A DNA stretch of 64,000 nt from Helianthus annuus (taxonomy: Eukaryota; Streptophyta; Magnoliopsida; Asterales; Asteraceae): the NCBI RefSeq assembly GCF_002127325.2, contig NC_035437.2, positions 157,367,597 to 157,431,596 of the forward strand, read 5' to 3'. The notes under the pieces are model-generated. The model made no database searches, was not told the DNA's origin, and was given only the letters and a program-made list of their open reading frames with translations. Shown piece by piece: positions 47,346 to 59,654 of this stretch (position 1 is its first letter; the number at the start of each line of letters is the position of its first letter). A program made the position numbers and the translations under genes.

Positions 47346-48370
47346 GGGATTTTTACATATTTCCCCCTCCTAAACAGCTTTATTACATATTTCCCCGACC
47401 CATAAATTTAATTACATAGTTCCCCTTCCTAAAGAAGCATTATTACATATTTCCCCAATCTCTAAATTTTTATTACATATTACCCCAATCTCTAATTTAA
47501 TTATATATTTCACCTTCTTAAACCCCATATATTACATATTTATCCATTTCATTAAAAATACTTTTATAGAATTACTATTTTACCCCTAATGAGTTTATTA
47601 AATAAATATCTACAATATATTTCCTAGCTTCACCTTTGAACCCGAATATTTTTATTTATTTTTAAATTAAAAAAATAAAATAAATAATATTAATCAAACC
47701 ATTATATTAATAGACACATTAACTAATAACTATTACTTATATTTTAGTATTTTTAGTTTTCTTTTCATACTTTCTTGTGATATAGATTAAACATATTTCA
47801 AAGTTTGTACATTATAGAGTGACGAATCAAATATTTTTTTTACAGGTATTACTATCATTATGTTTTGGTTGTAACCTTTACCAAGAAAGTTTACGTTCAG
47901 ATCAGGTTGTAATAGGATCATAAATCATGCTTTAAAATATCAACTAGAAATTAAAACTCAATTATCAGATGTAGCACGTATTAATTATTCCTATAACTTA
48001 CCTATGATAATAATACTGGGATTAATATTATTTATTTTATTTTTTAATTTAAAAATAAATAAAAAAAATCCGGGTTCAAAGGTGAATGTAGGAAATATAT
48101 TGTAGTTATTTATTTAATAAACTCACTAGGGGTAAAATAGTAATTGTATAAGAGTATTTTTAATGAAATGGATAAATACGTAATATATGGGGTTTAGGAA
48201 GGTGAAATATGTAATTAAATTTAGAGATTGGGGTAATATGTAATAAAAATTTAGAGATTGGGGAAATATGTAATAAGGCTTCTTTAGGAAGGGGAAATAT
48301 GTAATTAAATTTATGGGTTAGGGAAATATGTAATAAAGCTGCTTAGGAGGGGGGAATATGTAAAAATCAC
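47346..48370. mobile_element. Fold-back MULE relative (1.03 kb, about 355-bp TIRs, 9-bp TSD)
   Basis: AAAAAACAA is repeated at 47337-47345 and 48371-48379. The arms 47346-47700 and about 48010-48370 are inverted copies, beginning GGGATTTTTACATATT and GTGATTTTTACATATT. Inside each arm, TTACATATTTCCCC recurs about every 35 bp. No coding sequence. Confidence 0.88.
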
Positions 48371-48379
48371 AAAAAACAA

Positions 48380-49280
48380 TCAAAATATGCTTAAAGTCTT
48401 CTAAACATTCACTAAGCCCAATAATCAAAAGGACTTCAAATCTACACTTTATCCTCTTTTAATTCTCCTACCCACGCTTAGATTAAATTCTCTTCAAAAT
48501 GGGAAAGGAATGGAACTGATTTAGAACCGCAAGTCTTATTTTCATACTTGACTATAAAACTGTGTCTAATATCTGACTTAATATCCTTCGGGTATGTGTC
48601 TAGGTAATTAATTACTTGTCGAATATCGGGTATACCTGTTAGATTGTTAAAAATTGCCAATTGAGTTCCCATATACATTCATTTTAAGTTTTATATATCT
48701 AAGAATATTAGGAATATAAATTCTATAATTTGGTGAATTAGTAGATTATTCTATTACTAATTACAAAGGAAAAAAATTTGTTTACGGGTATGGTTGGGAA
48801 AAACATGTATGTATGTTTTGTCTAATCGGGTTGGGTATCATCTAATACCATACACGCCCCATACAACAATGCCTTTTAAAAACTAACCAATACCTAGTTA
48901 CATACCCGCCTACGTCCCAGGGTTTCGGGTTTATCCGTCGGGTTCAAGTTCATTTTTCATCCTTATCTTCATATCAGATCACAACCTAGAGTGTGATCTA
49001 CAAATGATACTCTTTATAGTTCATTGTCTTTGCGATCTACAATCAAAGCTCTTCATTCTCCTTTATGATCTAAATATTAAATCTTAGTAGATCTTAGGGA
49101 TTGTTTTTCTTGTTCATGCTTTATCCACTTCATGTTAATTCCTTGGGAACTTTTTTACGGGTATGGTTGGGAAAAACATGTATGTTTCGGCTAATCAGGT
49201 TGAGTGTAAATATATGGATACGGATAAAGAATTCATTGTGAATGCTTTTATGTGTAGTATATCTCTATAATATGCCTCAT
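48380..49280. other. No gene seen; a 30-bp repeat occurs twice
   Basis: TACGGGTATGGTTGGGAAAA followed by ACATGTATG occurs at about 48784 and 49156. Otherwise AT-rich with short chance frames. Confidence 0.45.
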
Positions 49281-49289
49281 TTTTATGTG

Positions 49290-50050
49290 TAATATAGCTA
49301 TATAGTATGGTATCGTATATATCCATATGTATGTATGTGTGTGTATATAATTCCTGATACGATAAGATACGATACTATACGATATCATACAATACGATAC
49401 GATACACCTCTATGGGACCTATACTACGCCTATAAACCTACATGAGGCCTATACGGGACCTATACTACACCTATACAATACAATACAATACAATACAATG
49501 TGATGTGATGCGATGCGATACGATACAATACAATACAATATGATACAACTCAATACAATACGATACAATACAATACGATACAATACAATATGATACAATA
49601 CAATAGTATACGATATTATACGATAAGATATTTATATGATACGATACATTTATACGGGACCTATACTGCACCTATAGACCTATATCATACTACACTACGC
49701 TATACTATATGATACAAGATATGATACGATACGATACTATAGTATGGTATACAGTACTATACTACACCTTGAGACCTATACGAGGCCTATACTATACTGC
49801 ACCTATAGACCTATATGAGGTCTATATAGGAGGTATACTACACCTCTATATTATACAATATGAAATGGTACGGTACGATATTATACAATACTATACTATA
49901 GTACACCTATAGGTCTATACGAGACCAATAAAAGGCCTATATTATAACTATAGACCTATACAGGACCTGTACCACATCTATATGGCCTATACTATACTAT
50001 GCTATACTATTCTAAATTATGCTATACTATGCTATGCTATACTATACTAT
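49290..50050. repeat. Degenerate pentanucleotide satellite zone
   Basis: Long stretches of (GATAC)n, (AATAC)n and (TATAC)n variants, with recurring ACCTATA(C/G) motifs. Translations across it are repeat artefacts. Confidence 0.85.
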
Positions 50051-50602
50051 ACTACAGGGCCGTCTTCGAAAATCCCAAAAAAAATTTGGCCCTATGCGAG
50101 ATAAATTTTTTTTGCCATATTCGCGAATCTTAATTTAACATAAACCCATCAATTATTCAACCAAATATATAAAAACTAAAAACCCTAAACATATGAAATC
50201 ACACAATATGAGGTCTATATAGGAGGTATACTACACCTCTATATTATACAATATGAAATGGTACGGTACGATATTATACAATACTATACTATAGTACACC
50301 TATAGGCCTATACGAGACCAATAAAAGGCCTATATTATAACTATAGACCTATACAGGACCTGTACCACATCTATATGGCCTATACTATACTATGCTATAC
50401 TATTCTAAATTATGCTATACTATGCTATGCTATACTATACTATACTACAGGGCCGTCTTCGAAAATCCCAAAAAAAATTTGGCCCTATGCGAGATAAATT
50501 TTTTTTGCCATATTCGCGAATCTTAATTTAACATAAACCCATCAATTATTCAACCAAATATATAAAAACTAAAAACCCTAAACATATGAAATCACACAAT
50601 AA
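49817..50602 (+). repeat. 393-bp tandem duplication
   Basis: Two head-to-tail copies starting GAGGTCTATATAGGAGG at 49817 and 50210 and ending ATGAAATCACACAATA. I noticed a single base difference, so the event is recent. The unit joins satellite sequence to the left end of the hAT-like element. Confidence 0.92.
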
Positions 50603-51173
50603 GACTAAAGGTTCTAAAATAAAAAAAAAGAATCTCAAGAATTTTATACCTTAATTTCAAGATTATCCAATCAACAAAACACTGGAATCGCCCTTTGAAA
50701 CCCCTCCTGTGTCGATGATGATGATGATAATGATGACATCCTTGCTTCCTCACTCGATTTCGTCCTATCAATCCACTCTTCTGCTGCGATGATGATGAAT
50801 GGATGAACCCAGCGTGAATGATCGACGTTCTGACTTCTTCTATTGCCCAGCAGCGCCCACAATTGGGTTATAATTTTTGAAATACATTTGTTTATTAGCC
50901 ACTTGGGGCCTGGGCTTGTTAATTAGGCACAGATTGGCCATTGGGCCTTTTAACTTTTAGGTGTTACCCATCTCATTCTTATATATGATGTACACACTTA
51001 TTACACATGCCTATTTAACATTTTTTTGTTATACACAAGCCCTTTAAGGATATATTTATAAAATATATAGATTTTTTTTAAATATATCTATAAAAAAAAT
51101 TAAAAATTTTTCAGGCCCTATATTGGTTTGGGCCTTGTGCGCAGGCCCACCCTGCACTTGCTCAGGGCCGGCT
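50449..51173. mobile_element. Probable hAT-like element (CAGGGCCG ends) in the satellite
   Basis: Left end CAGGGCCGTCTTCG, right end GCTCAGGGCCGGCTCT, with GGCCC-rich inverted segments inside each. The target duplication cannot be seen because both flanks are (TATAC)n. No transposase. The left end is duplicated at about 50055. Confidence 0.6.
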
Positions 51174-51428
51174 CTATTATACTATACTGTATTATACTAT
51201 ACTATACTATACTATACTATACTATACTATACTATACTATACTATACTATACTATACTATACTATACTATACTATACTATACTATACTATACTATACTAT
51301 ACTATACTATACTATACTATACTATACTATACTATACTATACTATACTATACTATACTATACTATACTATACTATACTATACTATACTATACTATACTAT
51401 ACTATACTATACTATTAAACTATACTAT
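51174..51428. repeat. Long near-pure (TATAC)n array
   Basis: Roughly 47 pentamers with very few interruptions. Two overlapping frames of alternating Tyr/Thr/Ile/Leu come only from the repeat. Confidence 0.95.
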
Positions 51429-51834
51429 CATATTAACGTAAAAAAATGAAAATAATTTGATATATAAGTTAACAATACGTAAATTCTATTAACAAAAAAA
51501 GTAACGTATTTATTTATTTTACTAAACGGAAAGTTAACTTTTAGCCAAATCACTAGAAATCAAATGAGAAACACCATAAAGTTGTTCAAGCTGGCACAAA
51601 ATGTTGGGAAAAAGCTCAACATTATATATTGATATAAAATTTGATTTGAGACGTAACAATGAAATAAGTGGATCAAATGAAACCTTTGAATAAAAATGAA
51701 ACATTAGTTTTATCTCTATTGTGAGAGTCGTGTTATGTTTACTAGTAGATGATTGTCATCGTGTACGATAGAAAATGAAGCATCAGTATTCAGTACTACA
51801 ATTACCTAGACACATTTTCATAATGCTACCAATA

Positions 51835-52656
51835 GGATTAGGTTCAAACGTGAACAAAATCCCAAGAGTGAACTGCGTGAACTGATTTGGGCCCTTAATT
51901 TTTATGATCTTGAGATTAATGTGAGTGGCATGATGGTAATTATTTGGTTAATTTTTTCCATTTAATTAAATACAAAAAGGGTATATGTGTAATTTCAATC
52001 TTAAATTGATTGCATTAATATCTCACAAATCAAGTAATCAATTATCCTCTTAAATTGATTGCATAAATCTCTCACAAATCGAATCAAGGATTAGGAAAGA
52101 TGTAACTTAATTCAATTAATAAAATAATTATTTGTTTAAATGCAATGTACACATGTGTATTCTGATTTTGCCCTCTTTTTAATGCGATGTACACATATGT
52201 GTATCGTCTATTTTTGTGATATCTCAGATTTTTTTTGTATTGAATGTTGATGTACACCTGTGAATTACTGTACACATATGTACGATGCTGAGTACACATG
52301 TGTACTGTTCTATTTATATCCAATTACACATGTGTATACCGTTGAAATATGAAGGTTACGTGGATCTTAAAAATCAAAATTTGAATTCTGATGATGAAAT
52401 CTGAAATAAAAATTAAAATTGAAATATGGTGATTTGTAGTTTGTTTTGATAATTATCTTACTAATAAATAAACATAATGTGGATAATGAATTTAAATTAG
52501 GAAAGATGTAACTTAATTCAGTTATTAAAATAATAATTTAAATCTAATTTTTTATATAATTACAATCCTACCCTTAACAACTAAAAATGAAATCAAGGGT
52601 CCATATCTGTTCACGCAGTTCACTCTTGGGAGGTTGTTCACGCTGGAACCCTACCC
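51835..52656. mobile_element. MULE-type MITE (822 bp) with target duplication GCTACCAATA
   Basis: GCTACCAATA lies at 51825-51834 and 52657-52666. Terminal inverted repeats of about 55 bp contain CCCAAGAGTGAACTGCGTGA in both arms. The interior holds several ACACATGTGTA motifs. Non-coding. Confidence 0.85.
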
Positions 52657-52666
52657 GCTACCAATA

Positions 52667-54025
52667 TTATGCATAAAAGTTGCTACATCAAAAAAAGAAG
52701 CAGGTATCTTGTCGGGTTGAACCATAACCAACAGTTCTAAAGCCATATAAAAGTTGTAACATGTAGATATAACTAGAAGGTGATGGAGCCCATGGTCACA
52801 TGGATGATACAAGATTTCTCATCGGTGAGAGCAAACAATGGCTTGGTTAAGAGGGCCGGGATAAAATGGCACAAAAAATACATCAACAATTCAAATAAAT
52901 TTATGACACATCAAGAGTTTGATTTGCTAGCTTGTTTGAGTACTCGATTAACGAGAGGGCGAATCCATGACAACCAAGAAGTTACTTCGGGGTTACAGAT
53001 TTAAAGTAACTTTAACCTCCAAAAGTCGAAATATAGCTCTCACGATCCTTTAACACGTAAAAGAAATCATTGTACAAAAAATTAGAAAGTAAATAAGTCG
53101 TCGTTAACCTTTAATAATAAGTTCTTGATATAGATATAACCAAGTGAAATTCACCATGCGTTTTGGCAGAGATTCAGTCGATATTGGTTTGGTTTGCTAT
53201 AATGCCGATACAATACCGACATGCAACATAGCAAACGGACAGAGATATGCTTAAAAGAATATCAACTCGAGTCTGTCATCTATCGAAAATAAAAAAAAAA
53301 CAAATACCAGTACGGCGGTACAGGTTTGGATAATACCAATACCAACACCGATGTTATTCGGTAAAAATTAGTTCGGTTCGTCACAACATCGATAGAAACT
53401 TCAAGAAAACTATAAAAATATCAATTTAAAATACATTTAACATTATTATGGGTTCAAGTAGATCTTCTTTTATAAAATATTTATTTTGTCCGCAATCATA
53501 GATTCCCCTTAAATAGTAAACTAGTTACGATCGTTAAATCTTTACTTTTTAGAAATATTAGTTAGGGCTGTAAACAAACCAAATGTTTAGCGAACTTTTT
53601 TCCGTTCGGCTGAAAGTTTGTTTACGTTCGTTCCTATTGAACCTATAAAAGAACAGATCATTGTAAAGCCAAAATATGCTAATCTGATCATGAATAAATG
53701 AAGTTATTAAGATTTACTCCTCCAAAAGATAGTGAATCTTGAACACTAACAGAATATATGTTTGAAGTCTTGAAAACTTTGCTAAGATATTGAAAACTCT
53801 GTTGGTAAAGAAAGAAAGTCTGTTAAAGGTCAAGCTTTGCTAAAGATTAAAGCACTGATGAGAAGACCAAACATTTGTTTAACTATAACATCCGGAAAAA
53901 AATTAGATCTTAGAAAAACTGACATGTTTTGAAAACCTGGATCCGACGTGTAATAAATGAAAATGTAGATATTTAATATTTATTTATTTATTGTGCTATT
54001 GATTTCATATATTAAATTTATACTA
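52667..54025. other. No gene seen
   Basis: A short frame at 52780-53004 has no recognisable motif. ACCGA-type and GTTCGTTT-type dispersed repeat words occur near 53160-53400 and 53570-53650. Confidence 0.4.
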
Positions 54026-55939
54026 TCTTAAAAGAGAAAGTCAGTGGCTATTCCACCGACAACCCCTCTTCTATTTTTCCTCTTCGCTACCACTACAGCG
54101 TGTGTTTTCCAGGTTGTTTCTGTCCTGCCATGTCTTGCTCTCTGATCTTAAGGGGTTTTCTTCCATCTTTTTGCTTAATTACAACAATCGGAATTCCAGA
54201 ACACAAGATTCACCAAATCAAACTGCATACGAAATCAAGAAATCAACTAATTTCACTAACCTTAGGACCAAATTCACAAATGGGTTTCACTATTTTACCT
54301 CTAGAATCTCAAATCGTGTAGAGGGGTTTAAAGTTGCAGCTAGCCAAGAGCTTTAATTTGATGTTCAGGTTAGTTATGCTTTGCACATTCCTTTTAATTC
54401 ATGGCCTAGGGATTGTTCTTTGTTTATTGTCTTCGGTTTTTTTTTTGTTTCTTATTTGCAAATTGATGTGTGTTTTCAGTTGTTGGATTTCACATGTGTT
54501 GCTCTAATGTCAGTTTATAAGTGAATGAACTTAATGCATAAATGGTTACCTTTTGTATTTGAATGTCAGTTATATATCTATACAAGTTATAATATTCAGT
54601 TGTTGCTTATATTTCTTTATAATATGGTATTGGTTAATGTTTTCAAAAGTGTTGTATAACAGCTTGGTTCAAGATGCTTATAATTACTTGATTATACAAA
54701 TGATTGCTTTCGTGTGTCCGAAGCCGCATGTCAAGTTGCAACTTTAGGCTATGTGAACTTAATTTCATAAGAAGTTTTATAGTGAAGCCGGAGCTTTGTG
54801 TTAAAGAAAAAAAAGAACAACTTGGTTTATACATGTTCATATTCCTTCAAAAGAATAACGTGAGCGTGACAATTGTGAACCAGTATATATTCGCTAGTTC
54901 TTACCACCCCTGTTTTAGTTGAGCATCATAGTTTTTTTCCACTTTTGGGATATATTTGAATTGAGTCGTTACTTAAGAAAATCTTTATCCATTCCTTTGT
55001 AAAACGAGCCTTTTGTTTTGAAGAAATTTTATTATTATGGTACGTTGTGTGCATTAGCCTTTTCGATGAACAACATGAGCATAAGCATTTACTGTATTTT
55101 GAGCCATTATAATATTATTTTGAGCATAATGCTTGCTTTTTGTCACATAACCTACATGAAAATGTTTATATCACACATATTTTATGTGAGATAAAAACCA
55201 TATTTTCATAAAAAAATGGCTTTAGGAAAGAGGGGGATGTTTAGTTGGATTCTTGGGCTTGGATTGCTGGACCCTTATGTTTAAACATTTTTTGCCCACA
55301 AATAATAATTTATTGGTTAATTTTGTTCTTTTAATTAGATTACTTAATGAAAATAATAACGTCTCATTTTCATATTTGGATGTAACTTTTAAAGTTTCTG
55401 ATAATGTAACTTAAAAATACTTTTATAAACTTCTAATAAGAAAGATAATCAAGGTTCATTTGAATCTAATAAAGTGTAAGGATGGGTAGAACATGGCAAA
55501 ATACATGTTTTGCTTTCTAATGGTTACTGATAAAAAAAACAATAAGTTAGGTGAAACTCATAATCCAGTCACTAATACATTGGTTGAATCTTTGTGTTTC
55601 TTTTCGTCATTTTATAGTTATCTTATGATTTTGGGCATAAAGATCTACTGAATGCTTTTTAGTAATGACTTTTACTTTAATGTTTCAGCTTTTTTTTGGC
55701 TGGGGCCATCCGCCCACGTTAGTCTAATATGTTTTGTGTTTGCTTTGTTGTTCCTTTTAGTTGTGTGGTTGCTATTATGTTAGTTTATTAGGAAATTTTT
55801 TGGTTAACTATGTCTACTTCTCGAAAAGGGGTCGTATTACTTAATGAATCTATTCATTTTTCTAATGTGTCCACTTCAGTAGGTAGACAACAATCTTTTG
55901 TGTCATGTAGCAATGAAGTTTTCCTAATTCTATGTATAT

Positions 55940-56433
55940 AGATAACGCTAATTGTATTAGCATATGCGAACATTGCGATGCCTTATTTGGGTACTATGAG
56001 CTGTCAATTCGATGTATTCTATCGTTGTTGTAAATATGGACGTGTCAAACTTAAGTCTCCTGTCATTCCTTCATAGTCATTGTTACATCTATTTGATCAA
56101 TCCGCTTTTCTTGCTAATATATGTGCTTATAACAACATGATTTCATTAACATCTTTTGGTGGCAAAGTCGACGAGTCTATCAACATTGGCTCTGCTCATT
56201 ACGTTTTCAAAATTGAAGGCCAGGTTTACCATTGGCCTGGTTCTTTTTATCCAACACTGAATGAATGTCCTCGCTTATTGCAAATGTCTGTGTATGATAC
56301 CGAGAATGAGGTTTCTAATAAACTACGCGTATTCGCAAACGATAATTGGCGATTGAATTCTGGCATTTTCACTTTGCTTACTCAAATCCTTGAGAGTTGT
56401 AACGTCCTTGTCAAACAATGGAACAAATGCTAG
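55940..56433 (+). pseudogene. Helitron Rep/helicase N-terminal fragment
   Basis: ICEHCDALFGYYE (55968-56006), CCKYGRVKL and then, from 56080, LLHLFDQSAFLANICAYNN followed by MISLTSFGGKVDESI and YDTENEVSNKLRVF match the conserved N-terminal region of plant Helitron Rep-helicases. In-frame stops and a break near 56005-56025 separate the parts. The Rep catalytic HUH motif and the helicase are absent, so it is a remnant. Confidence 0.85.
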
Positions 56434-56932
56434 AAAGATCTTGCTACGACTTGGTAGTCAAGGATGGATATACATATTCAAAAACCATGCCTGCAGATAT
56501 CTATAATATAAGGAGAAAAGCTACACATTTGGACACTTCAATGAAATAAGACGACTCAATGGCAGTGCAGAAACCTAGAGTACCACTGATTATAATCCCG
56601 ACGACCCCAGATCCAAAAAACAGCAACAACCGAAAGAAGAACACCGGTATCGCCAGGTATATATATTACACTCATGCAAATTTATTTAAATTTTAAAATG
56701 TAAAAGCCAAAAGTATTAGACCAACTATAAACTAAACATCCCCTAACCGGCACACAGACAATGAGACAACGGGAAACAAGCAAAGAAGTAAAAGGATAGC
56801 AGGAAAGGCAACATTTTGACAAGCCAAAAAACCGAAGATGCATCCATGCTGATTTTCCAGGTGCAAAAAAGGCTAAAAAAGCTAGCAGCCTTCACAAAAT
56901 CCATCCCTTTTGCAACACACATAGAGCAACAG

Positions 56933-57115
56933 TTGGCCACCGACACCCACCTCTTCCCAGAGGTACCGGGTTCGAGTCTTGGGAGTGGCATATGTCGCCC
57001 AGGGTAAGAATTCGGCATGGGGAAGTCACCGCGGAGCTAACTTGGTCGGGTAGCGGCTCCCGGAGTGAGATCACTCCGGCGGTTGGGAGGACTGTGCACT
57101 ATCCCCCCCCCCCAT
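56933..57115 (+). mobile_element. tRNA-derived SINE with poly(C) end
   Basis: The 12-bp target duplication ATAGAGCAACAG lies at 56921-56932 and 57116-57127. The head has a truncated A box (TTGGCCA) and a B box (GGTTCGAGTCTT). The body resembles the minus-strand SINE at 58862 (TCCGGCGG, GTGCA) and ends in a C run, not A. Inserted in the Helitron. Confidence 0.85.
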
Positions 57116-57496
57116 ATAGAGCAACAGGAAATGCTCCACATTCGTATGCAACAACCCAAAAAATTTTTGGCATCAACAACAAAATTAGGAAGACAAAGAT
57201 ATTAACATCTGAAGGAACGAAGATCTTTTGGCTAAAACTGGTAAAGCAGCAACTCGCAAGGACATCAACTTTTGAAGAAAAAAACCATACTACTCTTATC
57301 TAAATTGTAATTTGAATCCTAATGTAACTAGAGATGACCAATAAGATAACCCCATTCATGGATGGAATATCTATAAGACTATTATTCTCATTTAAGCTAT
57401 AGTTTGAATGTTAATGCAACCTATAATCACTATCAGGTTACCCAACCCATAGTTGTAATGCACCCCCGCCGCAACGCGCGCGTGGCTAATTCCTAG

Positions 57497-57804
57497 CATA
57501 TCTTAAATTGGAACGTCGGTGATTTTTTTCTAATGCACCCCTATGCTTTTACTATATTGCAATGGTTTTTTATAAGCACCCCCAAGCTTTTACATATTGC
57601 AATTTAAGTTTGTTGATTTTGCTAGCCTCAAAGTTTCATAAAATGATAAGTTTCACCCTTAGACTACTACTTTATCTTAAAAATTTTACGAAATAAACCC
57701 TCAAGTTTTTATTGTTTTAACTTTATTCCTGTGAGTGGATAATGTCTATCACTTCCGTCAATCACGAATCGTAGCAAGAAACTGAACAAAATAAGGTTCT
57801 ATAT
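57497..57804. other. No gene seen
   Basis: AT-rich, with two related GCACCCC(C/T)A-GCTTTTAC blocks near 57533 and 57580. Confidence 0.4.
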
Positions 57805-58092
57805 TGTTAAATATATGGGAATGGCATAATTGTAAATAAGGAGATCTTCCTTATGTGAGCCCTATAAATAGGAGTGTCTTTATGTCATTTTAGGATTTTG
57901 CACATTTAGAGAAAATCTAGAGAGAGAAACTGATCAAGGTGATTCAAGGTGTTGTAATTGTCATATATTCAATAGAATCATCATATTAATACGTTCTTGT
58001 GTCGATCCACACATGTACACAGATTCCGCACGTGATACGTGTTCTTCGCAATCGTGTCGGGAGTTCAAATTCGATCCAGAAACGCATCTACA
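57805..58092 (+). mobile_element. Probable solo Copia-type LTR
   Basis: It starts TGTTAAATATATGG and ends GCATCTACA. There is a TATA box (CCTATAAATAGG) near 57861 and a short leader. The size fits Copia LTRs. No target duplication is visible and no internal region is present. Confidence 0.5.
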
Positions 58093-58456
58093 ATTCTTAT
58101 ACCATATATATAATATAAGTTTTTAACCTATTATCAAACCCTCAGAAATATCATTTTTTGAATTATACAAATTTCTTAACTCAGAAATGTATGACAAACT
58201 TAAAATTACGTAATATTTTTATAAGCGTTTTTATATTTATTTAGTTTTTATTTCCGATATTAGAAGTATGATTAACTAGAGAAACATAGAGAAAAGGCAC
58301 TAACTATACAACATTCACATTAGCGTCTCTATATATGGACATTCTATATAATATAGAGGAAAAGGTAGAAGAAAAAAAATACTACATTGAAACCTCTATA
58401 GTAAAGAAAAATTTAAAGATAATAAACTGCACCTCTGTATTTAGAGGGTTATATAT

Positions 58457-58861
58457 ATATAGGGGAAGGTTCTATTCAGAACACTAAATGTTGCGAGAAC
58501 ACACATAACAAAATGAATCACTCATTTTTTCAATCCTAAAAACCTAAAAAGTAAATGAAAATGTTATAAATGTTAGATTTATTGTTTCTCACAGTAGAAT
58601 TTAAAACAATATATGAAAAATCTTCAGTTTTTAAATAACCTACACACATGTAGGTTATGTGTAGGCTAAATTACCTACATGTATGTAGACTATGTGTAGG
58701 GAGAAGTATATGATTTTTTTGTGTGTATATAGTACACATATGAATGTAAGAAACATAAAATTTAAGAAATATGAACCTAAAATCCAAAAATTTAGTGATT
58801 TAGAGTTGTTCTTTTTGTTCTCGCAATAATTAGTGTTCTGTAATGATCCTTATCCTATATA
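58457..58861. mobile_element. MITE with about 45-bp inverted ends
   Basis: Both ends contain, in inverse orientation, CAGAACACTAA(A/T)..TTGCGAGAACA preceded by TATATAGG..AAGG. The interior has repeated ACCTACACA/TGTGTAGG words. The right end is joined to a SINE. Confidence 0.7.
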
Positions 58862-59061
58862 GGGGGGGGGGGTAGTTGCACGGACCTCCCATCCGCCGGA
58901 GTATTGCAACTCCGCAAGCTAGCTTAGCCCCATAGCTGCCTGGCGGTGATTACCCACGGTGAAGAGCCCCAACACCCCATTAGGGCATTGCCGGGAATCG
59001 AACCGGTGACCTCAAGAAGAGGCTGGGTGAGGCTGGCCAACTGGGCTACCCCAGAAGGTTT
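58862..59061 (-). mobile_element. tRNA-derived SINE with poly(C) end
   Basis: The target duplication CCTTATCCTATATA lies at 58848-58861 and 59062-59075. On the minus strand the A box is TAGCCCAGTTGG and the B box GGTTCGATTCC. The 3' end is a C11-12 run. It inserted at the right end of the MITE. Confidence 0.9.
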
Positions 59062-59067
59062 CCTTAT

Positions 59068-59069
<2 letters not shown>

Positions 59070-59139
<70 letters not shown>

Positions 59140-59363
59140 ACACCATATAGTACCTTATAACACTATGTAACACTATATAACATTATATAACAAATATAAC
59201 ACTATACATCTATCATAGACATGCTATCAGACAAACTATAGTGTTATATGGTATTATATGGTGTTACATATTGTTATACGGTGTTTATATGGTGTTATAT
59301 AGTATTATATATAGTGTTATAATACACTTCTCACACTTTGAGCACTTTTTACAGGATCCTCTA

Positions 59364-59394
<31 letters not shown>
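59070..59394. repeat. (TA)n tracts flanking a TAACACTATA-rich palindromic stretch
   Basis: TA runs at 59070-59135 and 59365-59392. Between them, TATAACACTAT words in one direction are followed by ATAGTGTTATA words in the other, giving a hairpin-like segment. Confidence 0.7.
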
Positions 59395-59398
<4 letters not shown>

Positions 59399-59654
59399 GA
59401 GTGTGTAGGAAAAAAAATAATAATAAAATAAGTTAATATGAGTAACATAATGGTAGAGATAGAGGGTTGGATGTGAGATGGTTTTTAGAAATTAACAAAA
59501 TTTAGAGAAAAATGTACCTTTTCATTTAAATATATAGATAGAGATGGAGTGTCCAATATGAGAGCATTCACATCCCTTCTCCTAAATTATGTGAGGAAGG
59601 TTTTTATTTTCTGAAAAGTGATTATAGGTAGTTGTAAGTGGATGAAAAAGAAAA

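Larger units (their letters stand above)
54026..57496 (+). mobile_element. Helitron with a Rep-region fragment (3.5 kb)
   Basis: The 3' end has a GC hairpin (CCGCAACGCGCGCG) followed by GGCTAATTCCTAG at 57496. The 5' end is taken as TCTTAAAAGAGAAAG after an A at 54025. A Helitron replication-protein fragment lies inside, in the same orientation. The base after CTAG is C rather than T and the 5' end is inferred, so the limits are uncertain. Confidence 0.6.

Noticed and set aside
51123..51449. Long frames of alternating Tyr, Thr, Ile and Leu
   Set aside because: They are translations of (TATAC)n, open in several frames at once.
58940..59055. tRNA-like gene with A and B boxes
   Set aside because: It is the head of a SINE with target duplications; no cloverleaf acceptor stem is present.
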